A stretch of 32,878 bases of DNA from an uncultured Ignavibacteria bacterium (GTDB taxonomy: Bacteria > Bacteroidota > Ignavibacteria > Ch128b): the NCBI GenBank assembly GCA_937944105.1, contig CALDZP010000023.1, forward strand, positions 1-32,878, given 5' to 3'. Of this stretch, positions 7,708-15,547 are shown piece after piece. The position numbers and the translations under genes were made by a program. Within the stretch, counting starts at the first letter, position 1. Every line of letters starts with the position of its first letter. The notes under the pieces are model-generated. The model saw nothing but the letters and a program-made list of their open reading frames with translations. It was not told where the DNA came from and ran no database searches.

Positions 7708-9071
7708 AAGAAAAAATTCGCATTGCCTCAGGTCAGGGATTCTGGGGGGATTTACTCGAAGCACCATATCAGCAGGTAACAAAAGGTCACATTGATTATC
7801 TTGTCATGGATTACCTTGCTGAAGTTACAATGTCAATTCTTCAAAAACAAAAAAAGAAAGATTCGAATCTTGGTTATGCTCGGGATATTCCTGATTTAAT
7901 GAAAAGAATTTTGCCAATATGTGTTGAGAAAAATATTAAAATTATAACAAATGGCGGAGGTGTTAATCCATTATCCTGTGCTAATGAAGTAAAAAAAGTT
8001 GCTGAGTCTCTTGGAATTAAGAATTTGAAAATAGGTGTTGTTTTAGGTGATGATATTCTTGATAAAATTGATGAATTTTTAAGTAAAGAAATTGATTTAA
8101 AAAATATGGAAACAGGGGAAAGTGTTTCTAAAATAAAGGATAAACTCCTTTCTGCTAATGTTTATTTTGGATCTGAACCAATTGTTGATGCATTAAAACA
8201 GGGTGCTCAAATTGTTATCACTGGAAGAACAACAGATACTGGTCTAACTCTTGCTCCAATGATTTTTGAATTCGGTTGGGATTATAAAAATTACGACTTA
8301 ATGGCAGCCGGAACCGTTGCCGGTCACATTCTTGAATGTGGAGCACAATCTACAGGCGGAAATTTCCTTGGTGATTGGGAATCGATCCCAAACATGGCTG
8401 AAATAGGATTCCCTATAGCAGAAGCTTATCCAGATGGTGAAATAATTATTACGAAACATGAAAATACTGGTGGACTTGTTTCTATTGAAACTGTTTCTGA
8501 ACAACTTGTTTATGAAATAGGTGACCCAACAAATTACATAACACCAGAATGCATTGCCGATTTTACTTCAATTAAGTTAGAACAGGTCGGTAAAGATAGA
8601 GTTAAAGTTTATAATGTAAAGGGCAAACCAGAAACAAAATTTTATAAAGTATCTGCTTCATATTTTGATGGTTATTCAGCTGTTGGTACATTAACATATT
8701 CATGGCCGAAAGCATTAACAAAGGCAAAAGCGGCAGATAAAATTTTAAGACAAAGACTCGAATTGTTGGGATTAAAATTTGACGAAATTAGAACCGAATT
8801 TTTAGGTTATAATGCCTGTCATGGACCTCTTGCAAAAGAGATCGATGAAGATTTAATTAATGAAGTTGTATTACGAGTAGCAGTTCGTGGTAAAGATTAT
8901 AAATCTATTGAAAGATTTGGTAGGGAAATCGCACCTTTAATTTTAACGGGACCACCAGGTGTTACCGGATTTTCTGGTGGTAGACCAAAACCAAGCGAAG
9001 TTGTTGCTTACTGGCCAGCATTGATACCAAAAAGTATGGTTAAACCACAAATTCAAATAGTGGAGGTGTAG
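7704..9071 (+). CDS. AtuA-like protein (DUF1446), main domain
   Basis: A 455-residue protein of the acyclic terpene utilization AtuA family (DUF1446). Family marks include an N-terminal IASGQGFWGD segment, MDYLAEVTMSILQKQ, the glycine-rich TNGGGVNPLSCA (about residues 82-93), TGRTTDTGLTLAPM (about 173-186) and GYNACHGPL near 370. The start is TTG at 7704 with GGAGG 6 bases upstream, overlapping the miaA stop. The biochemical activity of AtuA is not settled; in Pseudomonas it belongs to the citronellol/geraniol catabolic cluster. No other atu-like gene (acyl-CoA carboxylase, hydratase, lyase) is present here, so a terpene role is not supported by context. A separate small AtuA-related gene follows after one base. 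Confidence 0.85.
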   Translation: MKEKIRIASGQGFWGDLLEAPYQQVTKGHIDYLVMDYLAEVTMSILQKQKKKDSNLGYARDIPDLMKRILPICVEKNIKIITNGGGVNPLSCANEVKKVAESLGIKNLKIGVVLGDDILDKIDEFLSKEIDLKNMETGESVSKIKDKLLSANVYFGSEPIVDALKQGAQIVITGRTTDTGLTLAPMIFEFGWDYKNYDLMAAGTVAGHILECGAQSTGGNFLGDWESIPNMAEIGFPIAEAYPDGEIIITKHENTGGLVSIETVSEQLVYEIGDPTNYITPECIADFTSIKLEQVGKDRVKVYNVKGKPETKFYKVSASYFDGYSAVGTLTYSWPKALTKAKAADKILRQRLELLGLKFDEIRTEFLGYNACHGPLAKEIDEDLINEVVLRVAVRGKDYKSIERFGREIAPLILTGPPGVTGFSGGRPKPSEVVAYWPALIPKSMVKPQIQIVEV

Positions 9072-9072
9072 A

Positions 9073-9396
9073 ATGAAAATTAGATTAATTGATATTGCAC
9101 ATGGTAGAAGCGGTGACAAAGGCGATTCAGCAAATATTGGAATTATAGCATATGATGATAAAGGATATGAACTATTAAAAAAATATTTAACCGTTGATGT
9201 AGTAAAAAAATATTTTCAGGGAATTTGTTTTGGCGAAGTTGAAAGATATGAAATGCCAAATATTCGAGCCCTTAATTTCATTCTTCATAATGCTCTTGGT
9301 GGAGGTGGAACAGTTTCTCTAAAGCACGATGCGCAGGGTAAAACTTTAGCGTCAGCTTTGTTGAGAATGGAAATAGAAATCGAAACCGAAAAATAA
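9073..9396 (+). CDS. AtuA-related small protein (AtuA C-terminal domain)
   Basis: A 107-residue protein matching the C-terminal domain that, in proteins such as Pseudomonas AtuA, is fused behind the DUF1446 region. Typical segments are the N-terminal DIAHGRSGDKGDSANIGI (about residues 7-24), then NIRALNFILHNALGGGGTVS and the ending KTLASALLRMEI. It follows the main AtuA-like gene after one base, with GGAGG just upstream of its ATG, so the two products are probably made together and may form one complex. The reaction is unknown. Family recognition is good. Confidence 0.82.
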   Translation: MKIRLIDIAHGRSGDKGDSANIGIIAYDDKGYELLKKYLTVDVVKKYFQGICFGEVERYEMPNIRALNFILHNALGGGGTVSLKHDAQGKTLASALLRMEIEIETEK

Positions 9397-9641
9397 TTTA
9401 ATTTGATATCACTAAATTTGAATAGCGTTTTAATTATATAACATCGAATAAAATATTTAAAATTGGATTTTACTCATAAAAATGAATATGCATCTCCAAA
9501 GTAAAATATTTATTAGAATTAGCTTTCAAGTTTAGGTAAAAATAATTACAATCACACTTATAATTCTTATTTCTTCGTTCAATTTTAGATTTATAAATTG
9601 TATTAATAATGATTATTCTGCTCCTTAATTAATTTTATTCG

Positions 9642-9649
9642 TAAATTTG
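9642..9649 (+). promoter_or_regulatory. Bacteroidota-type -7 element before prfB
   Basis: TAAATTTG is an exact TAnnTTTG match 21 bases before the prfB ATG, in the 274-base gap 9397-9670. A second copy of the same octamer lies at 9413-9420, close after the AtuA-related stop. No clear -33 element accompanies either. No RNA gene, terminator hairpin or further ORF was recognised in the gap. Confidence 0.5.
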
Positions 9650-9670
9650 TATTTAAAAATCGGGAGATTT

Positions 9671-10778
9671 ATGTACGAAGAACAAAGAAGACAATTAGAT
9701 GAATTAAATCGAAGACTAGTAGATTTACGAGGTTATCTTTGACATTGATAAAAGAATTAATTTAATAAAGGAATTAGAAAATAAAACCCAGGAACCATCT
9801 TTTTGGGAAGACCAAAAATCCGCTCAAAAAATTTTGCAAGAAATCAAAACTAATAAAGAGATTATAGAAAAATTTCAGAAAGTTGAAAAAACAGGAAAAG
9901 ATTTAACTGAATTAATCGAACTTGCAGATTTAGAAGAAGATGAAAATTTCCTTCCAGAAATTGAAAAAGAAATTACTTTATACGAAAAACAAATTGAAGA
10001 ACTTGAATTTCAAAATATGCTGGGCGGAAAAGATGATCCTAAAAATGCAATTTTAACAATTCATTCAGGTGCTGGTGGGACAGAAGCTCAGGATTGGGCT
10101 GAAATGCTTTTGAGAATGTATCTTAGATGGGGTGAACGGAATGGTTTTCAAATGAACATAATGGATATTCTTGAGGGTGAAGGTGCAGGAATTAAAAGCG
10201 CAACTGTTGAGGTAGTTGGTCCATATGCATATGGTTATCTAAAAGCTGAAAGTGGTGTTCATCGCTTGGTTAGAATTTCTCCATTTGATGCAAATAAAAG
10301 AAGACACACTTCTTTTGCTGCAGTTTTTGTTATTCCTGAAGTCGACGATGAAATTGAAATCGAAATTAATCCTGCTGACCTAAAAATTGATACATATCGT
10401 TCAGGTGGTAAAGGCGGTCAAAATGTAAATAAAGTTGAAACCGCTGTGAGAATTACACATATTCCTACAGGAATTGTTGTTGCCTGTCAAAGTGAACGAT
10501 CACAATTTCAGAATAGAAACAATGCAATGAAATTACTAAAAGCGAAACTGTATCAACTTGAACTTGAAAAATTAAATCAACAAAAAAATGAAATTGAAAA
10601 ATCTAAAATGAAAATTGAATGGGGTAGTCAGATAAGATCTTATGTTTTTCATCCATACAATCTTGTAAAAGATCATAGAACTAATTATGAAACTTCTGAC
10701 ATTCAATCCGTAATGGATGGTGAAATTAATGAGTTCATTAAAGCTTATCTAATGCAATTTAGCAAAGAATCTAAGTAG
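9671..10778 (+). CDS. prfB: Peptide chain release factor 2, with programmed +1 frameshift
   Basis: RF2 ends translation at UGA and UAA. The coding region is joined from two frames: ATG at 9671 opens 23 codons ending LRGYL, then in-frame TGA at 9740-9742; slipping +1 on CTT (9737-9739) reads GAC at 9741 and continues DIDKRIN to the stop at 10776-10778, giving 368 residues, the usual RF2 length. A Shine-Dalgarno-like GAGGT (9729-9733) sits 3 bases before the slippery CTT, as in Escherichia coli. The codon-recognition tripeptide SPF is at residues 203-205 and the catalytic GGQ at 248-250. GGGAG at 9662-9666 is the ribosome binding site. Low RF2 lets the ribosome pause at TGA and shift, so the gene is autoregulated. 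YjbQ-family gene follows after 9 bases. Confidence 0.96.
9729..9743 (+). promoter_or_regulatory. RF2 programmed frameshift signal
   Basis: GAGGT, a 3-base spacer TAT, and the slippery stop CTT TGA C. This is the canonical bacterial RF2 recoding site, except that the SD-like part is GAGGT rather than the AGGGGG of Escherichia coli. Translation shifts +1 from the frame of 9671 to the frame of 9741. Confidence 0.95.
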
Positions 10779-10787
10779 AGGTTAAAA

Positions 10788-11201
10788 ATGAAATTTCATA
10801 CTGAATATCTCTGGTTTAACACAAAAAAAAGAAGAGAATATATTAACATCACACGAGAGGTTGAAGAAGCCGTTTCAAAGAGTGGAGTAAAAGAAGGGAT
10901 GGTTTTGGTTAGTGCAATGCATATTACGGCTGGTGTTTATGTAAATGATGCCGAAAGCGGTTTAATTCAAGACATTGACGAATGGCTTGAAAAACTGGCT
11001 CCTTATAAACCTGATTATAGACATCATCGAACCGGTGAAGATAATGGAGATGCTCATCTGAAAAGTTTATTAATCCATCATGAGGTTATCGTGCCAATTA
11101 CAGATGGTCATCTCGATTTAGGTCCATGGCAGCAGATTTATTATGCTGAATTTGATGGACAGAGAAGAAAGAGAGTTATTATTAAAGTTATGGGTGAATA
11201 A
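10788..11201 (+). CDS. YjbQ-family protein (UPF0047, secondary thiamine-phosphate synthase family)
   Basis: A 137-residue small protein of the YjbQ/UPF0047 family. The family hallmarks are [12 protein letters not shown] (residues 45-56), the [15 protein letters not shown] segment (76-90), LLIHHEV and [20 protein letters not shown] (105-124). Conserved histidines and acidic residues form a metal-binding site in known structures. Some members show weak thiamine-phosphate synthase activity, but the true role is not established. It follows prfB by 9 bases with AGAGG ahead of the ATG, so it is probably co-transcribed with prfB. No thiamine gene is nearby. Confidence 0.88.
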   Translation: MKFHTEYLWFNTKKRREYINITREVEEAVSKSGVKEGMVLVSAMHITAGVYVNDAESGLIQDIDEWLEKLAPYKPDYRHHRTGEDNGDAHLKSLLIHHEVIVPITDGHLDLGPWQQIYYAEFDGQRRKRVIIKVMGE

Positions 11202-11312
11202 AAATTTTTATGATTAAATATCAAAAATCTTATAGATAACTAATATTAGGAAAAATTCTTGTTTTATTTACAAAGGCTGTTAGTTTTTAATTTCATTAAA
11301 TATATCAGTTGG

Positions 11313-11344
11313 TTTGAAAAACCTTTCAGGTATATTTATATTGA
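11313..11344 (+). promoter_or_regulatory. Possible promoter of the secretion operon
   Basis: TTTG (11313-11316) is followed after 20 bases by TATATTGA (11337-11344), one base short of the Bacteroidota -7 form TAnnTTTG. Spacing matches the TTTG/TAnnTTTG promoter class, and the element ends 21 bases before the first ATG of the seven-gene operon. The match is imperfect, so this is tentative. Confidence 0.35.
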
Positions 11345-11365
11345 ATAACAAAATTAAGTGAAAAG

Positions 11366-13339
11366 ATGATGAAAAAAGCAATATTATCTTTAATTATAAG
11401 TTATATATCTTGTTTTTCACTCATTGCACAGGACCATCAAAAACTTTCTAAAGTATTAAAAGATGATAATTCAAAATATACTAATGTTGGCAATATTGGC
11501 TTGACGATCACGAATTTTGGAATGTATGGTCATGGATTTACTCTCTGGCCCAGACAACCAAATTGTGAATATCCAAGAGGTAGCGGTATTGAACATATTT
11601 TTGATGGAAGTCTATGGGTTGGTGGAATTGTTGATGGTCAAATTCGAGTTACAACTGGTTCAGTTGATGCAGCATCAGTCGGTACAAGAGGTGGAGGATT
11701 TGAATTTACCAATTCTCCTGAATCCAAAATCATTGAAAGATCTTCGTTATTAACAAGTAAATTCTATGATCCCAAAGCTATCAGCCATCAAGATTTTATA
11801 GCCGAGTATTCTGATACTTCCACAAGATTACTCAGTGGTGAAATAATACCTGACCACAATCCACTTGGGATTTCAGTTAGGCAGGAAACTTATGCCTGGA
11901 ATTTCCCTTTTGCTGATTTTTTTGTAATAATGAATTATTGGATAAAAAATGTTTCAAATAAAACAATTGAAAACATTTATGTTGGATTATGGACTGATGC
12001 TGTGGTAAGAAATACTAACATCACTTCACCGAGAGTAGGTTCTCCGTTTTATACACATGGTGGCAATGGATATATTGATTCTTTAAGACTTGGCTATGAA
12101 TTTGATTATGATGGAGATCCAGGATTTACAGATTCTTATTTTGCAGTAAAATATCTTGGTTCGGTCCCACAAGTAAATACAGCTTATTTTCAATCATGGC
12201 AATTTAGAAATACAACTGATCCCGTATATTTTTCACCACAAGATGACAATCAGAGATATGAAAAACTCTCTCAGTCGCTAAGACGCGATAGAATTGATCC
12301 TTTAAGATTAACTCCCAGCAATAGATCTTTTCTTGTTTCCACAGGTCCATTTGTTCGATTAGAACCTGGTGATTCTATTAATGTAACTTTTGCCATAATT
12401 TGTGCGAAAAAATATGGAACCGAACCTGCTATGTTTGATACAGAAATTCAACGTAAAATTCTTTATTCAAATGCACATTGGGCACAATTAGTATATGACA
12501 CAAAGTACAGATTTCCTGAACCTCCCGTTTCGCCAAGAATTAAAGTGGTTCCTGAAAATAAAAAAGTTACACTTTACTGGGATAAATCAGCAGAAGAATC
12601 CATTGATCCTCTTTCAGGTAAAAAAGATTTTGAAGGATATCGGATTTATAGATCTCAAGCAGGAGCAGATTTAACACAGGCTCAGGACTTAAATCAATTA
12701 TTAATTAAAGTTGCAGAATTTGATAGTGCAGGAAACGAGTTTGGTTATAACACAGGTTTTAATTATATAAAATTACCAACTCCTAAATTCTTTGATGGTG
12801 ATTCAATTGCATATTACTATAAATTTGAATTCGATAATTTATTAAATGGTTGGCAATATATCTTTTCAATTACAGCATTTGATAAAGGTGATATTGAGAA
12901 TAATATTGAAAGTCTTGAAAGTAGTCCAATAGCAACATCGGTTAGGGTATTTCCGGGAACAAGTCCAAAATCTATTGATGAAGCTGAAATTGGTGTTTAC
13001 CCTAATCCTTATTATGCAGGTGCAATCTGGGATGGACCGCAGGAAAGACAAAGAAAAATATATTTTTACAATTTACCCGAGGAATGTGAAATTACAATAT
13101 ACACTTTAGCGGGGGATATTGTAGATGTCCTGGAGCATAATAAAAATTATAACGGAAGTAATATTAGATGGTTTGAAACCTATTCAAAAGAAGGAAATCA
13201 AATTTTATCTGGCGGTGAACATGCATGGGATTTAATTACGAAGTATGATCAGGCAATTGCATCGGGACTTTACCTTTTTACAGTAAAAGATAAAAAGACC
13301 GGAAAAATTAAAACAGGAAAGTTTTTAGTAATTAAATAA
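11366..13339 (+). CDS. Exported protein with FN3-like domain and T9SS-type C-terminal sorting domain
   Basis: A 657-residue protein with a signal peptide (about residues 1-21, ending CFSLIAQ), a long beta-rich region with many aromatic and Asn/Gly residues, an FN3-like domain at about 390-535 (segments KVTLYWDKSAEES and FEGYRIYRS), and a C-terminal domain from about 540 that starts GVYPNPYYAG and ends SGLYLFTVKDKKTGK...FLVIK, the pattern of T9SS type A sorting domains. It is expected to be exported and attached to the cell surface or released. No catalytic motif is recognised. A second ATG directly follows the first and could serve as the start. It is the first of seven same-strand genes; 12 bases separate it from the next. 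Exact function unknown. Confidence 0.85.
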   Translation: MMKKAILSLIISYISCFSLIAQDHQKLSKVLKDDNSKYTNVGNIGLTITNFGMYGHGFTLWPRQPNCEYPRGSGIEHIFDGSLWVGGIVDGQIRVTTGSVDAASVGTRGGGFEFTNSPESKIIERSSLLTSKFYDPKAISHQDFIAEYSDTSTRLLSGEIIPDHNPLGISVRQETYAWNFPFADFFVIMNYWIKNVSNKTIENIYVGLWTDAVVRNTNITSPRVGSPFYTHGGNGYIDSLRLGYEFDYDGDPGFTDSYFAVKYLGSVPQVNTAYFQSWQFRNTTDPVYFSPQDDNQRYEKLSQSLRRDRIDPLRLTPSNRSFLVSTGPFVRLEPGDSINVTFAIICAKKYGTEPAMFDTEIQRKILYSNAHWAQLVYDTKYRFPEPPVSPRIKVVPENKKVTLYWDKSAEESIDPLSGKKDFEGYRIYRSQAGADLTQAQDLNQLLIKVAEFDSAGNEFGYNTGFNYIKLPTPKFFDGDSIAYYYKFEFDNLLNGWQYIFSITAFDKGDIENNIESLESSPIATSVRVFPGTSPKSIDEAEIGVYPNPYYAGAIWDGPQERQRKIYFYNLPEECEITIYTLAGDIVDVLEHNKNYNGSNIRWFETYSKEGNQILSGGEHAWDLITKYDQAIASGLYLFTVKDKKTGKIKTGKFLVIK

Positions 13340-13351
13340 AGGAGTAAAGTA

Positions 13352-15478
13352 ATGAAAAAGATTTTTGTTTTATCATTTTTGATCATAACAATTCAATTAT
13401 TTGGTCAATCAAATTATCCAATTGTATCCATAAGAGATATTCAATTTCAACCTCAAGATTCTTTAGCAGCAGGTAAAGATAACTCACCAAAATTAGGGGA
13501 TACTGTTACTGTCATTGGAGTTGTGATGGTTTCTCCACTCGATAATCCAAATACTACCAGAAGACCAATTATGTGGGCAGGTGCTCGATGGCAAACATAT
13601 ATTGCTGATACAAACTATAGCTTAAATGAATGGGCTGGTTTAAATGTTATTCAACACGATACAAGTGTAGCTGGACAATCAACTTATTTTGATTTACTTG
13701 ATACCTGTATGATCGTTGCTATTACAGGAAGAATCGAAGAATTTGGTACAACCTACCGTCAAACACAACTTGCGGTTTTACTGACCTCATCGGTGCAAAT
13801 CCTTGGTCAGAAAGATTCTAGACCTTCACCTGTGCTTGTAAATATTTCTGATTTTGTTAGTGGAACTACACCAAATTTAGTTACTGGTGAAAAATATGAA
13901 GGAATGTATGTTGAATTTAGAAATGTAATTACTTCCGATGCCAATGCTTCAAATGGAACTTTTGCAATAAATGATCCCAGTGGAAACAAATTATTTATTC
14001 ATGATCAATCGGGGTATTTTACAAGGAGGACCCATCAACTTAGAACATGGGATCCACCTGTAAATGGAACGGTGTTAGAATATATTCGAGGAGTTATTGG
14101 AACTGGAAGTCAAGGTTATGTTTTGAGACCTGTTTATCCAAATGATTATAAAGTAGGACAAATTATTCCACCAGCAATTTCTGCCATTAGAAGAGATTTA
14201 AGCACTGTTGGTCCTAATCAACCAGTTAATATTACTGCAACAATCACTGATATGGATGGAACTGTTGCTGGTGCAAAAATTAAATATAGAGTGAATGGTG
14301 GTCAATTAAATGAAATAAATATGTCACCAGTATCGGGGACTACATGGAGTGGTACAATTCCAGGTGTTCAGGACTCTGCATTAGTCGATTATTTTATTTG
14401 GGCTGTAGATAATGCAGGGAATACTTCTATTAATCCAGTTGATACTTCAAGATCAAGATATTTTTATCTTGTATTAAATCGGGATCTTACAATTCAAGAT
14501 GTCCAATATGCTCCATTTGGTAATGGTTTAGGTGGCTATTTAAATTATAGAGTTACAGTCAGAGGAATTGTAACTGCTGATACTTCTGATCTAAGAGGTG
14601 ATGGTGGTTCAGTTTCAAGAAGAGCATATATTCAGAACGGTACAGGCCCATGGAGTGGAATCTGGGTAGCAGGACTTTATGGGGATGAACTAAGGAAAGG
14701 ACAGGATGTAACAATCTCAGGTCTTATTAGAGAAATAAATTCTCATACTGCAATCGACTCTGTTACTTCTTTAGTTGTGAATTCTAGTAATAATCCTGAA
14801 CCTCAAGCTCAATTAGTCACAACTGGTGAAATAGGTGGTAAAACAAAAGGAACTCTAAGTGCTGAAATGTGGGAAGGAGTTTTAATAAAATTTAATAATG
14901 TAACTGTGACCAATACTAATGCTGATGGAAATCCTGGTCCTTCTGGTGGTGGGAATAGTAATTTCGGTGAAGTTTTAATTAATGATGGATCGGGTAACCT
15001 GAGAATGGAAACTCAAGAAGGACCACACAGATTTCACAATAATTGGACTTTAAATCTTCCACCAAATAAAACAATACCGCTTAATGTAGGTGATAGGTTT
15101 AATACAATCAAAGGCATTTTATTTTATTCATTTGGAAATTATAAAATTGTTCCAAGAAAAGATGATGATTTTGAGGGTTATCAAACAGGCATTGAAGATG
15201 AATTATTACCTGATAAATTTATTCTGAAGCAAAATTATCCCAATCCTTTTAATCCTTCTACTATTATTGAATACAATCTTCCTGAAGCTTCTATTGTAAC
15301 ACTTAAAATTTATGATATGTTGGGAAGAGAAGTTAAAACGCTTGTTAATTCTGAATACCAATCGAAAGGATTATATAAATATTTCTTGAATGCTCATGAT
15401 TTGTCAAGTGGTGTTTATATTTATAAAATCAAAACAGAAAAATTTTCATCCACAAAAAAGATGATTTTAGTCAGATAA
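13352..15478 (+). CDS. Exported protein with two OB-like regions and T9SS type A sorting domain
   Basis: A 708-residue protein with a signal peptide (about residues 1-19, ending QLFGQ). Two regions, about 20-270 and 376-600, show the DTVTVIGVV / VTVRGIVTA openings and the YIQNGTGPWSGIWV and ITGRIEEF / ISGLIREI steps of the OB-fold (DUF5689-like) domains often joined to secreted nucleases. Between them, at about 275-375, is an Ig-like domain of the type that precedes DNAGN. The C-terminal sorting domain (about 620-708) has QNYPNPFNPSTI and ends SSGVYIYKI...KKMILVR. No nuclease active site is visible, so it may be a binding partner rather than an enzyme. AAAGGAG lies 7 bases before the ATG. A hairpin follows the stop codon. 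Confidence 0.85.
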   Translation: MKKIFVLSFLIITIQLFGQSNYPIVSIRDIQFQPQDSLAAGKDNSPKLGDTVTVIGVVMVSPLDNPNTTRRPIMWAGARWQTYIADTNYSLNEWAGLNVIQHDTSVAGQSTYFDLLDTCMIVAITGRIEEFGTTYRQTQLAVLLTSSVQILGQKDSRPSPVLVNISDFVSGTTPNLVTGEKYEGMYVEFRNVITSDANASNGTFAINDPSGNKLFIHDQSGYFTRRTHQLRTWDPPVNGTVLEYIRGVIGTGSQGYVLRPVYPNDYKVGQIIPPAISAIRRDLSTVGPNQPVNITATITDMDGTVAGAKIKYRVNGGQLNEINMSPVSGTTWSGTIPGVQDSALVDYFIWAVDNAGNTSINPVDTSRSRYFYLVLNRDLTIQDVQYAPFGNGLGGYLNYRVTVRGIVTADTSDLRGDGGSVSRRAYIQNGTGPWSGIWVAGLYGDELRKGQDVTISGLIREINSHTAIDSVTSLVVNSSNNPEPQAQLVTTGEIGGKTKGTLSAEMWEGVLIKFNNVTVTNTNADGNPGPSGGGNSNFGEVLINDGSGNLRMETQEGPHRFHNNWTLNLPPNKTIPLNVGDRFNTIKGILFYSFGNYKIVPRKDDDFEGYQTGIEDELLPDKFILKQNYPNPFNPSTIIEYNLPEASIVTLKIYDMLGREVKTLVNSEYQSKGLYKYFLNAHDLSSGVYIYKIKTEKFSSTKKMILVR

Positions 15479-15488
15479 TTTTTATTTG

Positions 15489-15519
15489 GGAGATGCAGAA
15501 AAATTCATGCTGCATCTCC
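15489..15519 (+). terminator. Intercistronic hairpin inside the secretion operon
   Basis: A perfect 10-bp stem, GGAGATGCAG (15489-15498) with CTGCATCTCC (15510-15519), and an 11-base loop, placed 11 bases after a stop codon. An extra G-T pair (15488/15520) can be added. No U-tract follows, so it may attenuate transcription or protect the 3' end of the upstream message rather than terminate fully. It is the only sizeable spacer between the first five genes of the operon. Confidence 0.5.
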
Positions 15520-15547
15520 TGATTTATGAATTAAATTAGAAAAGATT

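Noticed and set aside
9397-9670. Small RNA or small gene in the longest spacer
   Set aside because: No stable GC-containing hairpin, known RNA pattern or ORF with a plausible start was found; only TAnnTTTG elements were noted.
6152-9690. Similar beginnings of pcm and prfB (MYEE with the same upstream octamer) as a duplicated leader
   Set aside because: The similarity is about ten bases plus a common promoter motif, and the sequences diverge at once; chance is sufficient.
9671-9833. prfB as a pseudogene broken by TGA at 9740
   Set aside because: The CTT TGA C site, the SD-like GAGGT and the intact +1 frame are the conserved RF2 recoding signal.
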